Source: Lachnospiraceae bacterium (GTDB lineage Bacteria > Bacillota > Clostridia > Lachnospirales > Lachnospiraceae). Taken from it: a DNA stretch of 64,000 nucleotides. Under the pieces are notes generated by a model, which did not search any database, was not told the DNA's origin, and was given only the letters and a program-made list of their open reading frames with translations. A program made the translations under genes and the position numbers. Location of the stretch: assembly GCA_009779895.1 (NCBI GenBank), contig WRBB01000001.1:186001-250000 (forward strand), given 5' to 3'. Position 1 is the stretch's first letter; the number at the start of each line of letters is the position of its first letter. Below, one piece after another: positions 25,889-34,035 of this stretch.

Positions 25889-27073
25889 GTGAAAGAAGTT
25901 TTCATTGTATCGAGTTGTAGAACGGCAATTGGTAGTTTTGGTGGTAGTTTAAAAGATGTATCTCCGGTGACTTTGGGTGTTGCCGTAGCAAAAGAAGCAT
26001 TAAAACGTGCAAATGCGACACCGGAACAAGTGGATGAAATGAGTTTTGGTTGTATTTTGGCAGCCGGGCAAGGACAAAATGTGGCACGTCAAGTTGCTTT
26101 GGGTGCGGGATTGCCGGTTACGGTGCCATGTACCACAACCAATATGGTTTGTGGCTCCGGTATGAAAACAGTGATGGATGGAGCGCGTGGGATTTTGGCC
26201 GGTGATGTGGATGTGGTTTTAGCCGGTGGAACAGAAAGTATGTCCGGAGCACCTTATTTGATGTCAAATGGTCGTTGGGGTGCAAAAATGGGTCATACAA
26301 CAATGGAAGATTCAATGATTCGGGATGCCTTATGGGATGTGTACAATGATTACCATATGGGTGAAACCGCAGAAAATCTTTGTGATCAGTGGAATTTGAG
26401 CCGTGAAGAATTGGACGCCTTTGCAGCAGATTCTCAGGTAAAAGCGGAAAAAGCAAAAGCAGCAGGTCGTTTTGTAGATGAAATTGTACCAATAGAAATA
26501 AAAACAAGAAAAGAAACGATTGTGTTTGAGCAAGATGAGTATATTCGTGGTAATACTACGGTAGAGAGTTTGCAAAAATTGCGCCCGGCCTTTCGCCGTG
26601 ATGGTGGCCGTGTAACAGCAGGAAATGCTTCCGGTATCAATGACGGAGCTGCTGCGATTTTAATTGCATCAGGCGAAGCGGTAGAGCGTTATGGTTATAA
26701 GCCAATCGCTAAGTTGATTGGTTGGGGACAAGCAGGTGTTGACCCTGCTATTATGGGCATTGGCCCGGTTGAAGCTTCTCGTAATGCCTTGAAAAAGGCC
26801 GGGTTAGAGATGGCGGACATGGATTTAATCGAAGCGAATGAGGCTTTTGCGGCACAGGCGTTGGCAGTTGCAAAAGAGCTTGGGTTTGACATGAACAAAG
26901 TCAATGTAAATGGTGGTGCAATTGCTTTGGGTCATCCGGTTGGTTCATCCGGTGCCCGTGTTATGGTTACTTTGTTGCACGAAATGGAAAAACGAAAAGA
27001 TAAATATGGTTTGGCGACACTTTGTATCGGTGGTGGTATGGGTGTTGCAACTGTTGTGGAACGTTGTGAATAA
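25889..27073 (+). CDS. thlA: Acetyl-CoA acetyltransferase (thiolase)
   Basis: 394 residues, GTG start preceded by GGAGGA. The acylated Cys is in TTNMVCGSGMKTV, and the C-terminal catalytic residues are in NGGAIALGHPVGSSGARV and LCIGGGMGV. NEAFAAQ is also characteristic. It condenses two acetyl-CoA to acetoacetyl-CoA (or the reverse), the first step of the classical butyrate pathway. With the dehydrogenase at 27084, crotonase and bcd, the operon encodes a full acetyl-CoA to butyryl-CoA route. Confidence 0.95.
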   Translation: MKEVFIVSSCRTAIGSFGGSLKDVSPVTLGVAVAKEALKRANATPEQVDEMSFGCILAAGQGQNVARQVALGAGLPVTVPCTTTNMVCGSGMKTVMDGARGILAGDVDVVLAGGTESMSGAPYLMSNGRWGAKMGHTTMEDSMIRDALWDVYNDYHMGETAENLCDQWNLSREELDAFAADSQVKAEKAKAAGRFVDEIVPIEIKTRKETIVFEQDEYIRGNTTVESLQKLRPAFRRDGGRVTAGNASGINDGAAAILIASGEAVERYGYKPIAKLIGWGQAGVDPAIMGIGPVEASRNALKKAGLEMADMDLIEANEAFAAQALAVAKELGFDMNKVNVNGGAIALGHPVGSSGARVMVTLLHEMEKRKDKYGLATLCIGGGMGVATVVERCE

Positions 27074-27083
27074 GGAGAATAGT

Positions 27084-27935
27084 ATGCGTGTGAAAAAATC
27101 AGTTTTTATAGGAGGTGCCAGTACCATGGGTTCCGGTATTGCGCAAGTCTTTGCCGGTGCGGGTTGGAGTGTGACCTTATTTGATATATCCACTGATGCT
27201 GCTGTAAAAGCGATACGGGGCATGGAGAAAACACTTTCTCGCTTGGTAGAAAAAGGTAAAATTTCGGAAGATATTAAAAAAAGCACATTGGAAAATGTCA
27301 CAGTGGGGCAGACGTTGGAAGATGCAGTCGATTGTGATTTGGTGTTGGAGGCAATCGTAGAAAAAGCAGAAGTAAAAAGTGGATTTTTTAAAAGTTTAGA
27401 TTCTATTTGTAAGCCGGAAACGATTTTTGCGACCAATACATCTTCTATTTCTATTACAGAGATTGCTTCGGCGATTTCCAGACAGGATAAGTTTATTGGG
27501 ATTCATTTTTTCAATCCGGCTCCTGTGATGAAATTGGTTGAGGTGATTCGGGGTTTTTCTACTTCTGACGAAACGTTTGAAGTGGTTTTTGAAATGGTGC
27601 AAAATCTTGGAAAAGAAGCAATTGAGGTAAAAGAAGCACCCGGATTTGTGGTAAACAAAATCCTGATTCCGATGATTAATGAAGCCATTGGTGTGTTGGA
27701 ACAAGGCATTGCGACAGCAGAGGATATTGATAAGGCGATGCGCTTTGGTGCAGGTCATGCGATGGGACCATTGGCTACATCAGATTTGGTAGGCAATGAT
27801 ATTATTTTAGATATCATGAATACCATTCATGAAGAGACAGGGGATCCGAAGTATCGTCCTTGTGCATTGTTAAAGAAGATGGTACGCGCAAAGAAATTGG
27901 GGAAAAAGACAGGCGAGGGATTTTTTGTATATTAA
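27084..27935 (+). CDS. hbd: 3-Hydroxybutyryl-CoA dehydrogenase
   Basis: 283 residues. The Rossmann motif is GGASTMGSGIAQVFAGAG, followed by ATNTSSISITEIA, FIGIHFFNPAPVMKLVEVI (catalytic His), EAPGFVVNKILIPMINEAI and a C-terminal domain with GHAMGPLATSDLVGND. It reduces acetoacetyl-CoA to 3-hydroxybutyryl-CoA. The ATG at 27084 follows AAGGAGAAT; an upstream start at 26910 lies inside thiolase and is rejected. The gene ends the second operon; only an AT-rich weak hairpin follows, shared with the convergent maf gene. Confidence 0.95.
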   Translation: MRVKKSVFIGGASTMGSGIAQVFAGAGWSVTLFDISTDAAVKAIRGMEKTLSRLVEKGKISEDIKKSTLENVTVGQTLEDAVDCDLVLEAIVEKAEVKSGFFKSLDSICKPETIFATNTSSISITEIASAISRQDKFIGIHFFNPAPVMKLVEVIRGFSTSDETFEVVFEMVQNLGKEAIEVKEAPGFVVNKILIPMINEAIGVLEQGIATAEDIDKAMRFGAGHAMGPLATSDLVGNDIILDIMNTIHEETGDPKYRPCALLKKMVRAKKLGKKTGEGFFVY

Positions 27936-27940
27936 GGATA

Positions 27941-28537
27941 TTATATTTTTTTTAATATCTCATATAATGTTGCAATTGGCAAGCCCATCACATTGGAATA
28001 ATCCCCTTCAATCCGTCCAATGTGTTTGGCGAACACGCCTTGGATACCATAACTACCGGCCTTATCCATAGGTTCGCCACTTTCCACATATGCCTGAATC
28101 TCTTTGAGACTCATTTCATTGACAAACACTTTTGTACATGCAACGAAGGTGTTTGTTTTGCATTGATGATTATATTCGAACATAAGTAAAGAAACCCCTG
28201 TAAAGACTTGGTGTGTTCGGCCTTGGAGCTTGGTTAACATGGCAATGGCATCCTGTTTGTCGGTTGGTTTTCCCAACACTTCACCATCCAAAACGACAAT
28301 GGTATCAGCACCGATGATTAAAGTATTGGAGAGAGGTAAAGCAAAAGATTTTGCCACGGACGAGGCTTTTAACAAGGCCAGTTCTTTGACAATTTCTTCC
28401 GGTGTATCACTTTGATAATGCTCTTCTTCATTGCTTGGCATCACTAAAAAATTTAAGCCCAGCTGTGTCAGCAATTCTCTTCGTCTGGGAGAAGAAGAGG
28501 CTAGAATAATTTGTATCGCATGTATGTTTTTTATCAT
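27941..28537 (-). CDS. maf: Maf-family nucleotide pyrophosphatase
   Basis: 198 residues. ILASSSPRRRELLTQLGLNF at the N-terminus is the Maf signature, followed by ADTIVVLDGEVLGKPTD, GRTHQVFTGVSL and the C-terminal GSYGIQGVFAKHIGRIEGDYSNVMGLP. Such proteins hydrolyse non-canonical or modified nucleoside triphosphates to monophosphates and are linked to septum control. It is convergent with hbd and unrelated to the carbon pathways. Confidence 0.93.
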   Translation of the reverse strand: MIKNIHAIQIILASSSPRRRELLTQLGLNFLVMPSNEEEHYQSDTPEEIVKELALLKASSVAKSFALPLSNTLIIGADTIVVLDGEVLGKPTDKQDAIAMLTKLQGRTHQVFTGVSLLMFEYNHQCKTNTFVACTKVFVNEMSLKEIQAYVESGEPMDKAGSYGIQGVFAKHIGRIEGDYSNVMGLPIATLYEILKKI

Positions 28538-28551
28538 AATATAAGCACCCT

Positions 28552-28998
28552 TTAATAATCTTTTGGTTTCACTCCTGTTATTTTCTTGAAAATCCGAGAA
28601 AAGTAGACAGGATCCGGTATACCGACTTTTTCTCCGACCTCAAAGACCTTTAAGCTTGTATATTCTAGCAACTTTTTTGCTTCTTCAATCCGTACTTTTT
28701 GAATATAACTACTTAAATTTTCGCCGCGGATTCGTTTAAATAAACGACTTAGATAACTAGGACTTAGATGTACCAATTCAGCCAGTTTCTCTAATGGTAA
28801 ATCATTCATGTAATGCTTGTCAATATGGTGTTTTATTTTGGCGACAATTTGTACGTGTTCATCTTCTAAATCATGTAATTCATCATAAATATAATGCATC
28901 ATTTCTGCCGGAATATCGGGCACTTCTTCTATGCTGACAATGGCCGTATGATGGGTATGTTTGGCATATTGGACAGCCTGCTCTGCTTGGTATTTATG
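28552..28998 (-). pseudogene. Remnant of a YesN-type AraC-family response regulator (receiver domain lost)
   Basis: The minus-strand frame encodes a linker (EQAVQYAKH upstream of VPDIPAEMMHYI) and then an intact AraC DNA-binding domain: YMNDLPLEKLAELVHLSPSY, LFKRIRGENLSSYIQKVRI, YFSRIFKKITGVKPKDY. Full-length YesN regulators have about 120 receiver residues plus a long linker before this; none is present. Instead the frame runs without a start codon into a histidine-kinase fragment in another frame. A start at 28923 gives a 123-residue protein, but it lacks any sensor input. An internal deletion between neighbouring yesM and yesN genes explains it best. Confidence 0.75.
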
Positions 28999-29438
28999 GG
29001 AATTATCATCAAGATTTCCGTTCCTTCTCCCGGTACCGAAGTAATTTTTAAACCAAAGTTGGCACCATACAATAGTTTGATCCGCCGATCAATATTATGC
29101 AATGCCACCTGATTGTGTTTAGAGGACTCATGTTCTTTAATTTTATTGGGTGTAAATCCAATGCCATTGTCAGCTACTTTAATCCAGATTTCATCGGTTT
29201 CTTCCCAGATGGAAATGTGTACCCAGCCTTTTTCGCGCTGATTTTCCAATCCATGAACAATGCTGTTTTCTGCCAGTGGTTGAATGCTCAGTTTTGGTAG
29301 GTAGTGCTTTTTGATTTCTTGGTCAGCAATATGGATGGCATACTCTATTTTATCGCCAAACCGTTCTTTTTGTAATTCTAAATAATAATTGACGTAATTT
29401 AATTCTTCGGCAATGGTGATGGTTTGCTTCCATGCATC
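28929..29438 (-). pseudogene. Remnant of a YesM-type sensor histidine kinase (C-terminal part)
   Basis: From just after a stop codon at 29439-29441, the minus strand encodes LNYVNYYLELQKERFGDK and then PKLSIQPLAENSIVHGLENQ, the dimerisation and N-box region of YesM kinases, and an ATPase G-box (VADNGIGF, VPGEGTEILMIIP). The HAMP domain, membrane segments and extracellular sensor that should precede it are missing, as is any start codon for the N-box part. It runs out of frame into the AraC remnant at about 28,990. It is a decayed gene. Confidence 0.75.
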
Positions 29439-29490
29439 TTACATTGATAATCTCTAGTATATTAAAAATAAAATGGGGCGATATCTGATA

Positions 29491-29519
29491 TTGCCTATTA
29501 AACTATGACGTGATATAGT
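29491..29519 (+). promoter_or_regulatory. Promoter of the glpA-like operon
   Basis: TTGCCT (29491-29496) and TATAGT (29514-29519) are 17 bp apart, 47 bp before the start codon at 29567. No clear operator was seen. Confidence 0.6.
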
Positions 29520-29566
29520 GCAAATGGACGAGAAAATAAAGAAGACAAGGTTTGATGGAGTAATCT

Positions 29567-31003
29567 ATGTATGATGTTATTGTGATTGGTGCGGGCATTT
29601 CCGGTTCCACTACGGCAAGGGAGCTATCTCGCTATCAATTGAAAATTTGTGTTGTGGAAAAAGCAGAAGATGTTTGCTGTGGTACTTCAAAAGCCAACAG
29701 CGGAATTGTTCATGCCGGTTATGATGCAAGGGCGGGTTCGTTGATGGCAAAGCTGAATGTGCAAGGAAATCAAATGATGGAAGCGGCTTCAAAGGAGTTG
29801 GATTTTCCGTTTGAACGCATTGGCTCTCTTGTGATTTGTTGCGCAAAAGCGGATATACCTGTTTTGCAAAGACTCTATGCGCAAGGAAAGGCAAATGGAG
29901 TACAAGGCTTAGAGATTTTGGGAAAAGAAGCTGTTATGGCAATGGAGCCAAATATCACCGCGGAAGTAGTGGCGGCATTATATGCTCCAACGGCAGGGAT
30001 TGTATGTCCTTTTACAATGAATATTGCTTATGCGGAAAACGCCTTTGAAAACGGGGTAGAATTTCGATTTCACACAGAGGTAAAAAAGATTCAAAAAGTA
30101 GAAGACTTGTTTGAAATAGAAACAACAAAAGGGTTGTTGCAGGCTAAGTGTGTAGTCAATGCTGCCGGGGTATATGCAGATAGGATTCATCATATGTTAA
30201 GTGCAGAGCCTATGCGGATTACGCCAAGAAGAGGAGAGTATTTGTTGTTGGATAAAACAGCGGGTGCACATGTGTCTAAAACTATTTTTGCCTTGCCGGG
30301 GAAATTCGGCAAGGGTGTTTTGGTGACACCAACCACCCATGGAAATCTGTTGGTTGGGCCAACGGCCGTTGATATCATAGATAAGGAAGGTACAGATACT
30401 ACGGCGGAGGGATTGGCCAGATTGCGGAAACAAGGGGGCGACCACGTAAGAAATATTCCGATGGAAAAAGTGATTACTTCTTTTGCAGGTTTGCGTGCTC
30501 ATGAAGATGGCCATGAATTTATGATTGCGGCAGCCAAAGATTGTGAGAATTTGATTGATTGTGGCGGCATTGCGTCACCGGGCTTAAGTAGTGCGCCGGC
30601 CATTGGTAAAATGGTAGCAGAGATTGTGGTAGAAAAGCTTTCACCTCGATTTAATACACAGTTTTATGGTAGGCGAAAGGGTATTTTAAGTCCTGCCCGG
30701 TTGTCCTATGCGGATAGGGATACTTTGATACGGGAAAACCCCATGTATAGCAATATTGTTTGTCGTTGTGAAATGATATCAGAGGGTGAGGTGGTGGATG
30801 CCATCAGACGTTCTTTGGGGGCCACTACACTAGATGGTATCAAGCGTCGTGTCCGTGTAGGCAGTGGTCGTTGCCAGGCGGGTTTTTGTACACCTAAAAC
30901 CATGGAGATTCTTTCACGGGAATTGGGTGTGCGTATGGAAGAAATCAAAAAATCAGGCAGTGATGCACAAATGATATTGGGTAAAAACAAAGAGTGGTTA
31001 TAA
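29567..31003 (+). CDS. glpA: FAD-dependent glycerol-3-phosphate dehydrogenase-like protein with BFD-type [2Fe-2S] domain
   Basis: 478 residues. The N-terminus YDVIVIGAGISGSTTARELS is an FAD-binding Rossmann fold of the DAO family; SKANSGIVHAGYDA and FAGLRAHEDGHEF are typical of GlpA/LhgO-like enzymes. The C-terminal 90 residues carry BFD-type cysteines in VCRCEMISEGEV and GRCQAGFC, expected to bind a [2Fe-2S] cluster. With the next two genes it forms the clostridial GlpABC-like set, which oxidises glycerol-3-phosphate to dihydroxyacetone phosphate. It fits the triose-phosphate flow of the surrounding clusters. Related 2-hydroxy-acid oxidases cannot be excluded. Confidence 0.82.
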   Translation: MYDVIVIGAGISGSTTARELSRYQLKICVVEKAEDVCCGTSKANSGIVHAGYDARAGSLMAKLNVQGNQMMEAASKELDFPFERIGSLVICCAKADIPVLQRLYAQGKANGVQGLEILGKEAVMAMEPNITAEVVAALYAPTAGIVCPFTMNIAYAENAFENGVEFRFHTEVKKIQKVEDLFEIETTKGLLQAKCVVNAAGVYADRIHHMLSAEPMRITPRRGEYLLLDKTAGAHVSKTIFALPGKFGKGVLVTPTTHGNLLVGPTAVDIIDKEGTDTTAEGLARLRKQGGDHVRNIPMEKVITSFAGLRAHEDGHEFMIAAAKDCENLIDCGGIASPGLSSAPAIGKMVAEIVVEKLSPRFNTQFYGRRKGILSPARLSYADRDTLIRENPMYSNIVCRCEMISEGEVVDAIRRSLGATTLDGIKRRVRVGSGRCQAGFCTPKTMEILSRELGVRMEEIKKSGSDAQMILGKNKEWL

Positions 31004-31018
31004 ACGAGGAGAATATAA

Positions 31019-31996
31019 GTGCTTATTTATGACATTGTAATAATAGGAGGTGGCCCTGCCGGTTTAGCAGCAGCCCTTGCAGCAAAAGAAAAAGGAATTG
31101 AACAGATTCTCATTTTAGAGAGAGATTGTGAGCTTGGTGGTATTTTAAACCAGTGTATTCACAGTGGTTTTGGCTTACATATTTTTGAGGAGGAACTAAC
31201 CGGGCCGGAATATGCCTTACGTTATATTGAAAAGATAGAGGCATTCAAAATAGAATACCGGCTCAATACCATGGTAGTAGATATTTGTGCAGATAAAAGA
31301 GTAACGACGATGAGTCAAGCAGATGGTATGTGTGTGTTACAAGCAAAAGCGATTGTTTTGGCGATGGGTTGTCGTGAGCGCCCCAGAGGCACGTTGCATA
31401 TTCCGGGTTTTCGCCCGGCAGGTATATATTCAGCCGGAACAGCACAAAAATTGGTCAATATGAATGGTTTTATGCCGGGAAAAGAGGTGGTTATTTTAGG
31501 TTCCGGTGACATTGGTTTGATTATGGCCAGGAGAATGACCTTGGAGGGTGCCAAGGTGAAAGTGGTAGCAGAGTTGATGGCAAAATCGGGAGGTTTGCAA
31601 AGAAATATTGTACAGTGTTTGGAGGACTATGGCATTCCCCTGCGATTGCAAACAACAGTAGTAGAGATTCATGGGAAAGAACATATTACAGGTGTTACTT
31701 TGGCTTGTGTAGATGAAGCGGGCAGAGTCATAGACAGTACCAGGGAATATGTAAGTTGCGATACATTGTTATTATCCGTGGGTTTGATACCGGAAAATGA
31801 ATTGTCTCTTAAAATGGGTGTGAAACTGGATATGAGAACCAATGGTCCTGTTTTGAATGATAAGTATGAAACAAATATTTCGGGTGTATTTGCTTGCGGT
31901 AATGTCCATCATGTCCATGATTTGGTGGATGATGTGTCAAAAGAAGCGGAAAAAGCCGGTACGTATGCGGCGATGTATGTAAAAGGGGGCGCATAA
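31019..31996 (+). CDS. FAD/NAD(P)-binding oxidoreductase, second component of the GlpABC-like set
   Basis: 325 residues, GTG start behind GAGGAG. IVIIGGGPAGLAAALAAKEKG is the FAD site and VVILGSGDIGLIMARRM the NAD site. A Cys in GGILNQCIHSGFG and LAMGCRERPRG are typical of this family, as is VFACGNVHHVHDLVDDVS at the end. It probably passes electrons from the glpA-like flavoprotein to NAD(P). It lies 15 bp after that gene and 2 bp before the DUF1667 gene. Confidence 0.85.
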   Translation: MLIYDIVIIGGGPAGLAAALAAKEKGIEQILILERDCELGGILNQCIHSGFGLHIFEEELTGPEYALRYIEKIEAFKIEYRLNTMVVDICADKRVTTMSQADGMCVLQAKAIVLAMGCRERPRGTLHIPGFRPAGIYSAGTAQKLVNMNGFMPGKEVVILGSGDIGLIMARRMTLEGAKVKVVAELMAKSGGLQRNIVQCLEDYGIPLRLQTTVVEIHGKEHITGVTLACVDEAGRVIDSTREYVSCDTLLLSVGLIPENELSLKMGVKLDMRTNGPVLNDKYETNISGVFACGNVHHVHDLVDDVSKEAEKAGTYAAMYVKGGA

Positions 31997-31998
31997 AA

Positions 31999-32373
31999 TT
32001 GGAAAAGAAAAATTTGATTTGTATTGCTTGTCCTTTGGGTTGTGCCCTTGTGATTGTAGTTGAAAACAGTGCCGTATTATCTGTGACAGGTCAAAAATGT
32101 CCTCGAGGAGAACATTATGCCATAAAAGAAATCACAAACCCAACCAGAATTGTGACAACAACGGTAACACTAATTGGTGGAGATATAGAGCGTCTTCCTG
32201 TTAAAACGGAATCAGAGATACCAAAAGATAAGATATATGACTGTGTTCGGGCTTTAAAGGGCATTGCAGTGAAAACACCGGTTTATGTGGGTGATGTGAT
32301 TGTAGAAAATATTGTAGATACCGGTGTGGATATTGTGGCAACTAATACAAAACGGACTAGAACGAGTGGTTAA
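31999..32373 (+). CDS. DUF1667 family protein, small partner of the GlpABC-like set
   Basis: 124 residues, TTG start immediately after the preceding stop. The N-terminal CIACPLGC and later QKCPRGEHYA give four cysteines that could hold an iron-sulfur or zinc site. The remainder (ITNPTRIVTTTVTL, LPVKTESEIPKDKI, DVIVENIVDTGVDIVAT) is typical of DUF1667 proteins, usually found next to these two flavoproteins. Its 3' end overlaps the convergent DUF1643 gene by 17 bp. Confidence 0.87.
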   Translation: MEKKNLICIACPLGCALVIVVENSAVLSVTGQKCPRGEHYAIKEITNPTRIVTTTVTLIGGDIERLPVKTESEIPKDKIYDCVRALKGIAVKTPVYVGDVIVENIVDTGVDIVATNTKRTRTSG

Positions 32374-32899
32374 GATAGACCTTATTTTTTGCATCAATCT
32401 TTAAATAGAGTGGGTGTTTGGGATTGCCGCTGCTGTTGATTTGATAAGCAAAGATTTGGATGGATTCTTCACGCAACATATCCAAAAGGGCATTTCGCCC
32501 TTTTTTTAGGTGCTCATATTTGGTTTCGCCCCAAGCCCCCCAGACTTCTTTGATGTTTTGTTCTTTGAGTAGTTGGCGGATTTGTGCTACGTTTTCTGTG
32601 ATGTGATTTTTATCAAAGTGATCTAGCATAGCAGCATCTGTGGCTCGTTCCGGATAGATGTTGACCACAAACCAACCATCATAACCCAGATGGATGGATG
32701 TTTGTATGACACGGTTTACAGTTCGATCGGATACATTATCCCGCGCGGCGGAGGGATTCATACAGATGGCAACCAAAGGATTTTTTCCTGTTTTTCCGAT
32801 GATGTAACGGTAGGGTTGATAGTTTGTAGGAGAAATGGTATCCGGCTCCTGTCCAGTTGGATATGTTAAGGTTAAGTTGGTTATTTTATTTTTTGCCAT
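32357..32899 (-). CDS. DUF1643 domain protein
   Basis: 180 residues. PLVAICMNPSAARDNVSDRTVNRVI is the characteristic DUF1643 region, followed by WFVVNIYPERATDA and WGAWGETKY. Function unknown; no membrane segment or signal peptide is visible. I chose the ATG at 32899 because GAGG lies six bases upstream; an upstream in-frame ATG at 32956 lacks a ribosome site. It is a stand-alone gene on the minus strand, convergent with the GlpABC-like operon. Confidence 0.85.
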   Translation of the reverse strand: MAKNKITNLTLTYPTGQEPDTISPTNYQPYRYIIGKTGKNPLVAICMNPSAARDNVSDRTVNRVIQTSIHLGYDGWFVVNIYPERATDAAMLDHFDKNHITENVAQIRQLLKEQNIKEVWGAWGETKYEHLKKGRNALLDMLREESIQIFAYQINSSGNPKHPLYLKIDAKNKVYLNHSF

Positions 32900-32976
32900 A
32901 GATGCCTCGTTTCCTTTATTTTTATCTATTATCCCATTAGTGGAGCGATAAATCAACGCTAACGTTTTGTGAAAAG

Positions 32977-33005
32977 TGGACTTCTATTTGTGTGTGTGTT
33001 ATACT
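32977..33005 (+). promoter_or_regulatory. Promoter of the cation efflux gene
   Basis: TGGACT (32977-32982) and TATACT (33000-33005) are 17 bp apart. Transcription would start near 33,012, so a GTG start at 32969 is excluded. Confidence 0.5.
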
Positions 33006-33028
33006 TCGGAATAGAAGCTTTTGGCGCA

Positions 33029-33979
33029 ATGGATGAAGATAGTATGGATATACAGAGTAATAAAATCAAAAGTATTCGTTTTGCTGCGATTACAGCGGTG
33101 GTGGGAAATGGGATTCTGGCAGTGCTCAATGTCGTAGCCGGTATACTCTCGAATAGTAATGCATTGATTGCAAATGGAGTGGATTCCTTTTCAGATGTAA
33201 GCATTGGTATTATGACCTTTGTGGTGGTTCGGATTATCTCTAAGCCGGCGGATCAAAACCATCCGTGGGGGCATAAGCGGGCGGAAACCGTAGCGACGGC
33301 GTTTTTGGCGTTTCTCCTTTTTTTTATGGGTGCGCAGCTTATAATCAATGCTGCAAGTGCTCTGATTTCCGGTGAGCAAGAGCTTATGTCCTCCGGCTTG
33401 GCTATGGGTATAGCAGGTGTTTCTATTGCGGGAAAACTTTTGCTTGCATATAGTCAATATAGATTAGGCAAACGTGCAGATTCTGCAATGATAAAAGCAA
33501 ATGCGAAAAATATGACAAGTGATGTGTTGGTGTCGGTTGGTGTTTTAGTGGGGCTTGTCATCTCAACCGTCACAGGTGCGGCACATGCCGATTCCATCAT
33601 TGCAATCCTGATTGGCGTGTGGATTATTAAGACGGCGGTTGGTATTTTTATGGAAGTGAACCTGGAATTGATGGACGGTAACAATGACATTGCGCCGTAT
33701 CGTATTATTGTGGAAGCGGTAAATGCAGTGGATGGGGCGAGTAATGTTCATCGTGCGAGAATTCGCCGCATTGCCGGACTTTGGGATATTGTATTTGATA
33801 TTGATGTGGATCCAAATTGTACGGTTCTAGAAGCCCATAACATTGCTTTGGCTGTGGAGGATGAAATTAAGCAACGTCTTGAAAATGTGTTTGATATTAT
33901 GATACACGTAGAACCACAAGGGGATGATGCAGATGAAACATTTGGATTGTCGGAAAACATAATAGATGGAAAAGATTAA
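33029..33979 (+). CDS. Cation diffusion facilitator (CDF) family efflux protein
   Basis: 316 residues from the ATG at 33029 (an ATG at 33044 is also possible). Six hydrophobic segments are visible, with ANGVDSFSDVSIG (DxxxD metal site in segment 2), HPWGHKRAETVA between segments 2 and 3, and ANAKNMTSDVLVS in segment 5. The segment 5 site reads NxxxD rather than the HxxxD of zinc transporters, so manganese or iron is a possible substrate. The cytoplasmic C-terminal domain (VHRARIRRIAGLWDIVFDIDVDP, IMIHVEPQGDD) is of the usual ferredoxin-like type. It exports metal ions across the inner membrane. Confidence 0.88.
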   Translation: MDEDSMDIQSNKIKSIRFAAITAVVGNGILAVLNVVAGILSNSNALIANGVDSFSDVSIGIMTFVVVRIISKPADQNHPWGHKRAETVATAFLAFLLFFMGAQLIINAASALISGEQELMSSGLAMGIAGVSIAGKLLLAYSQYRLGKRADSAMIKANAKNMTSDVLVSVGVLVGLVISTVTGAAHADSIIAILIGVWIIKTAVGIFMEVNLELMDGNNDIAPYRIIVEAVNAVDGASNVHRARIRRIAGLWDIVFDIDVDPNCTVLEAHNIALAVEDEIKQRLENVFDIMIHVEPQGDDADETFGLSENIIDGKD

Positions 33980-34035
33980 GATGATGATATAAATTGTCAT
34001 CGAATTAACTTAAAACTAAATGGAGAGGTATTTTG

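Noticed and set aside
27936..27962. Terminator between hbd and maf
   Set aside because: Only an AT-only stem (GATATTA/TAATATC) overlapping the maf stop region is visible; too weak to annotate.
32969..33028. Longer start (GTG) for the cation efflux gene
   Set aside because: It lies upstream of the predicted -10 and has no ribosome site.
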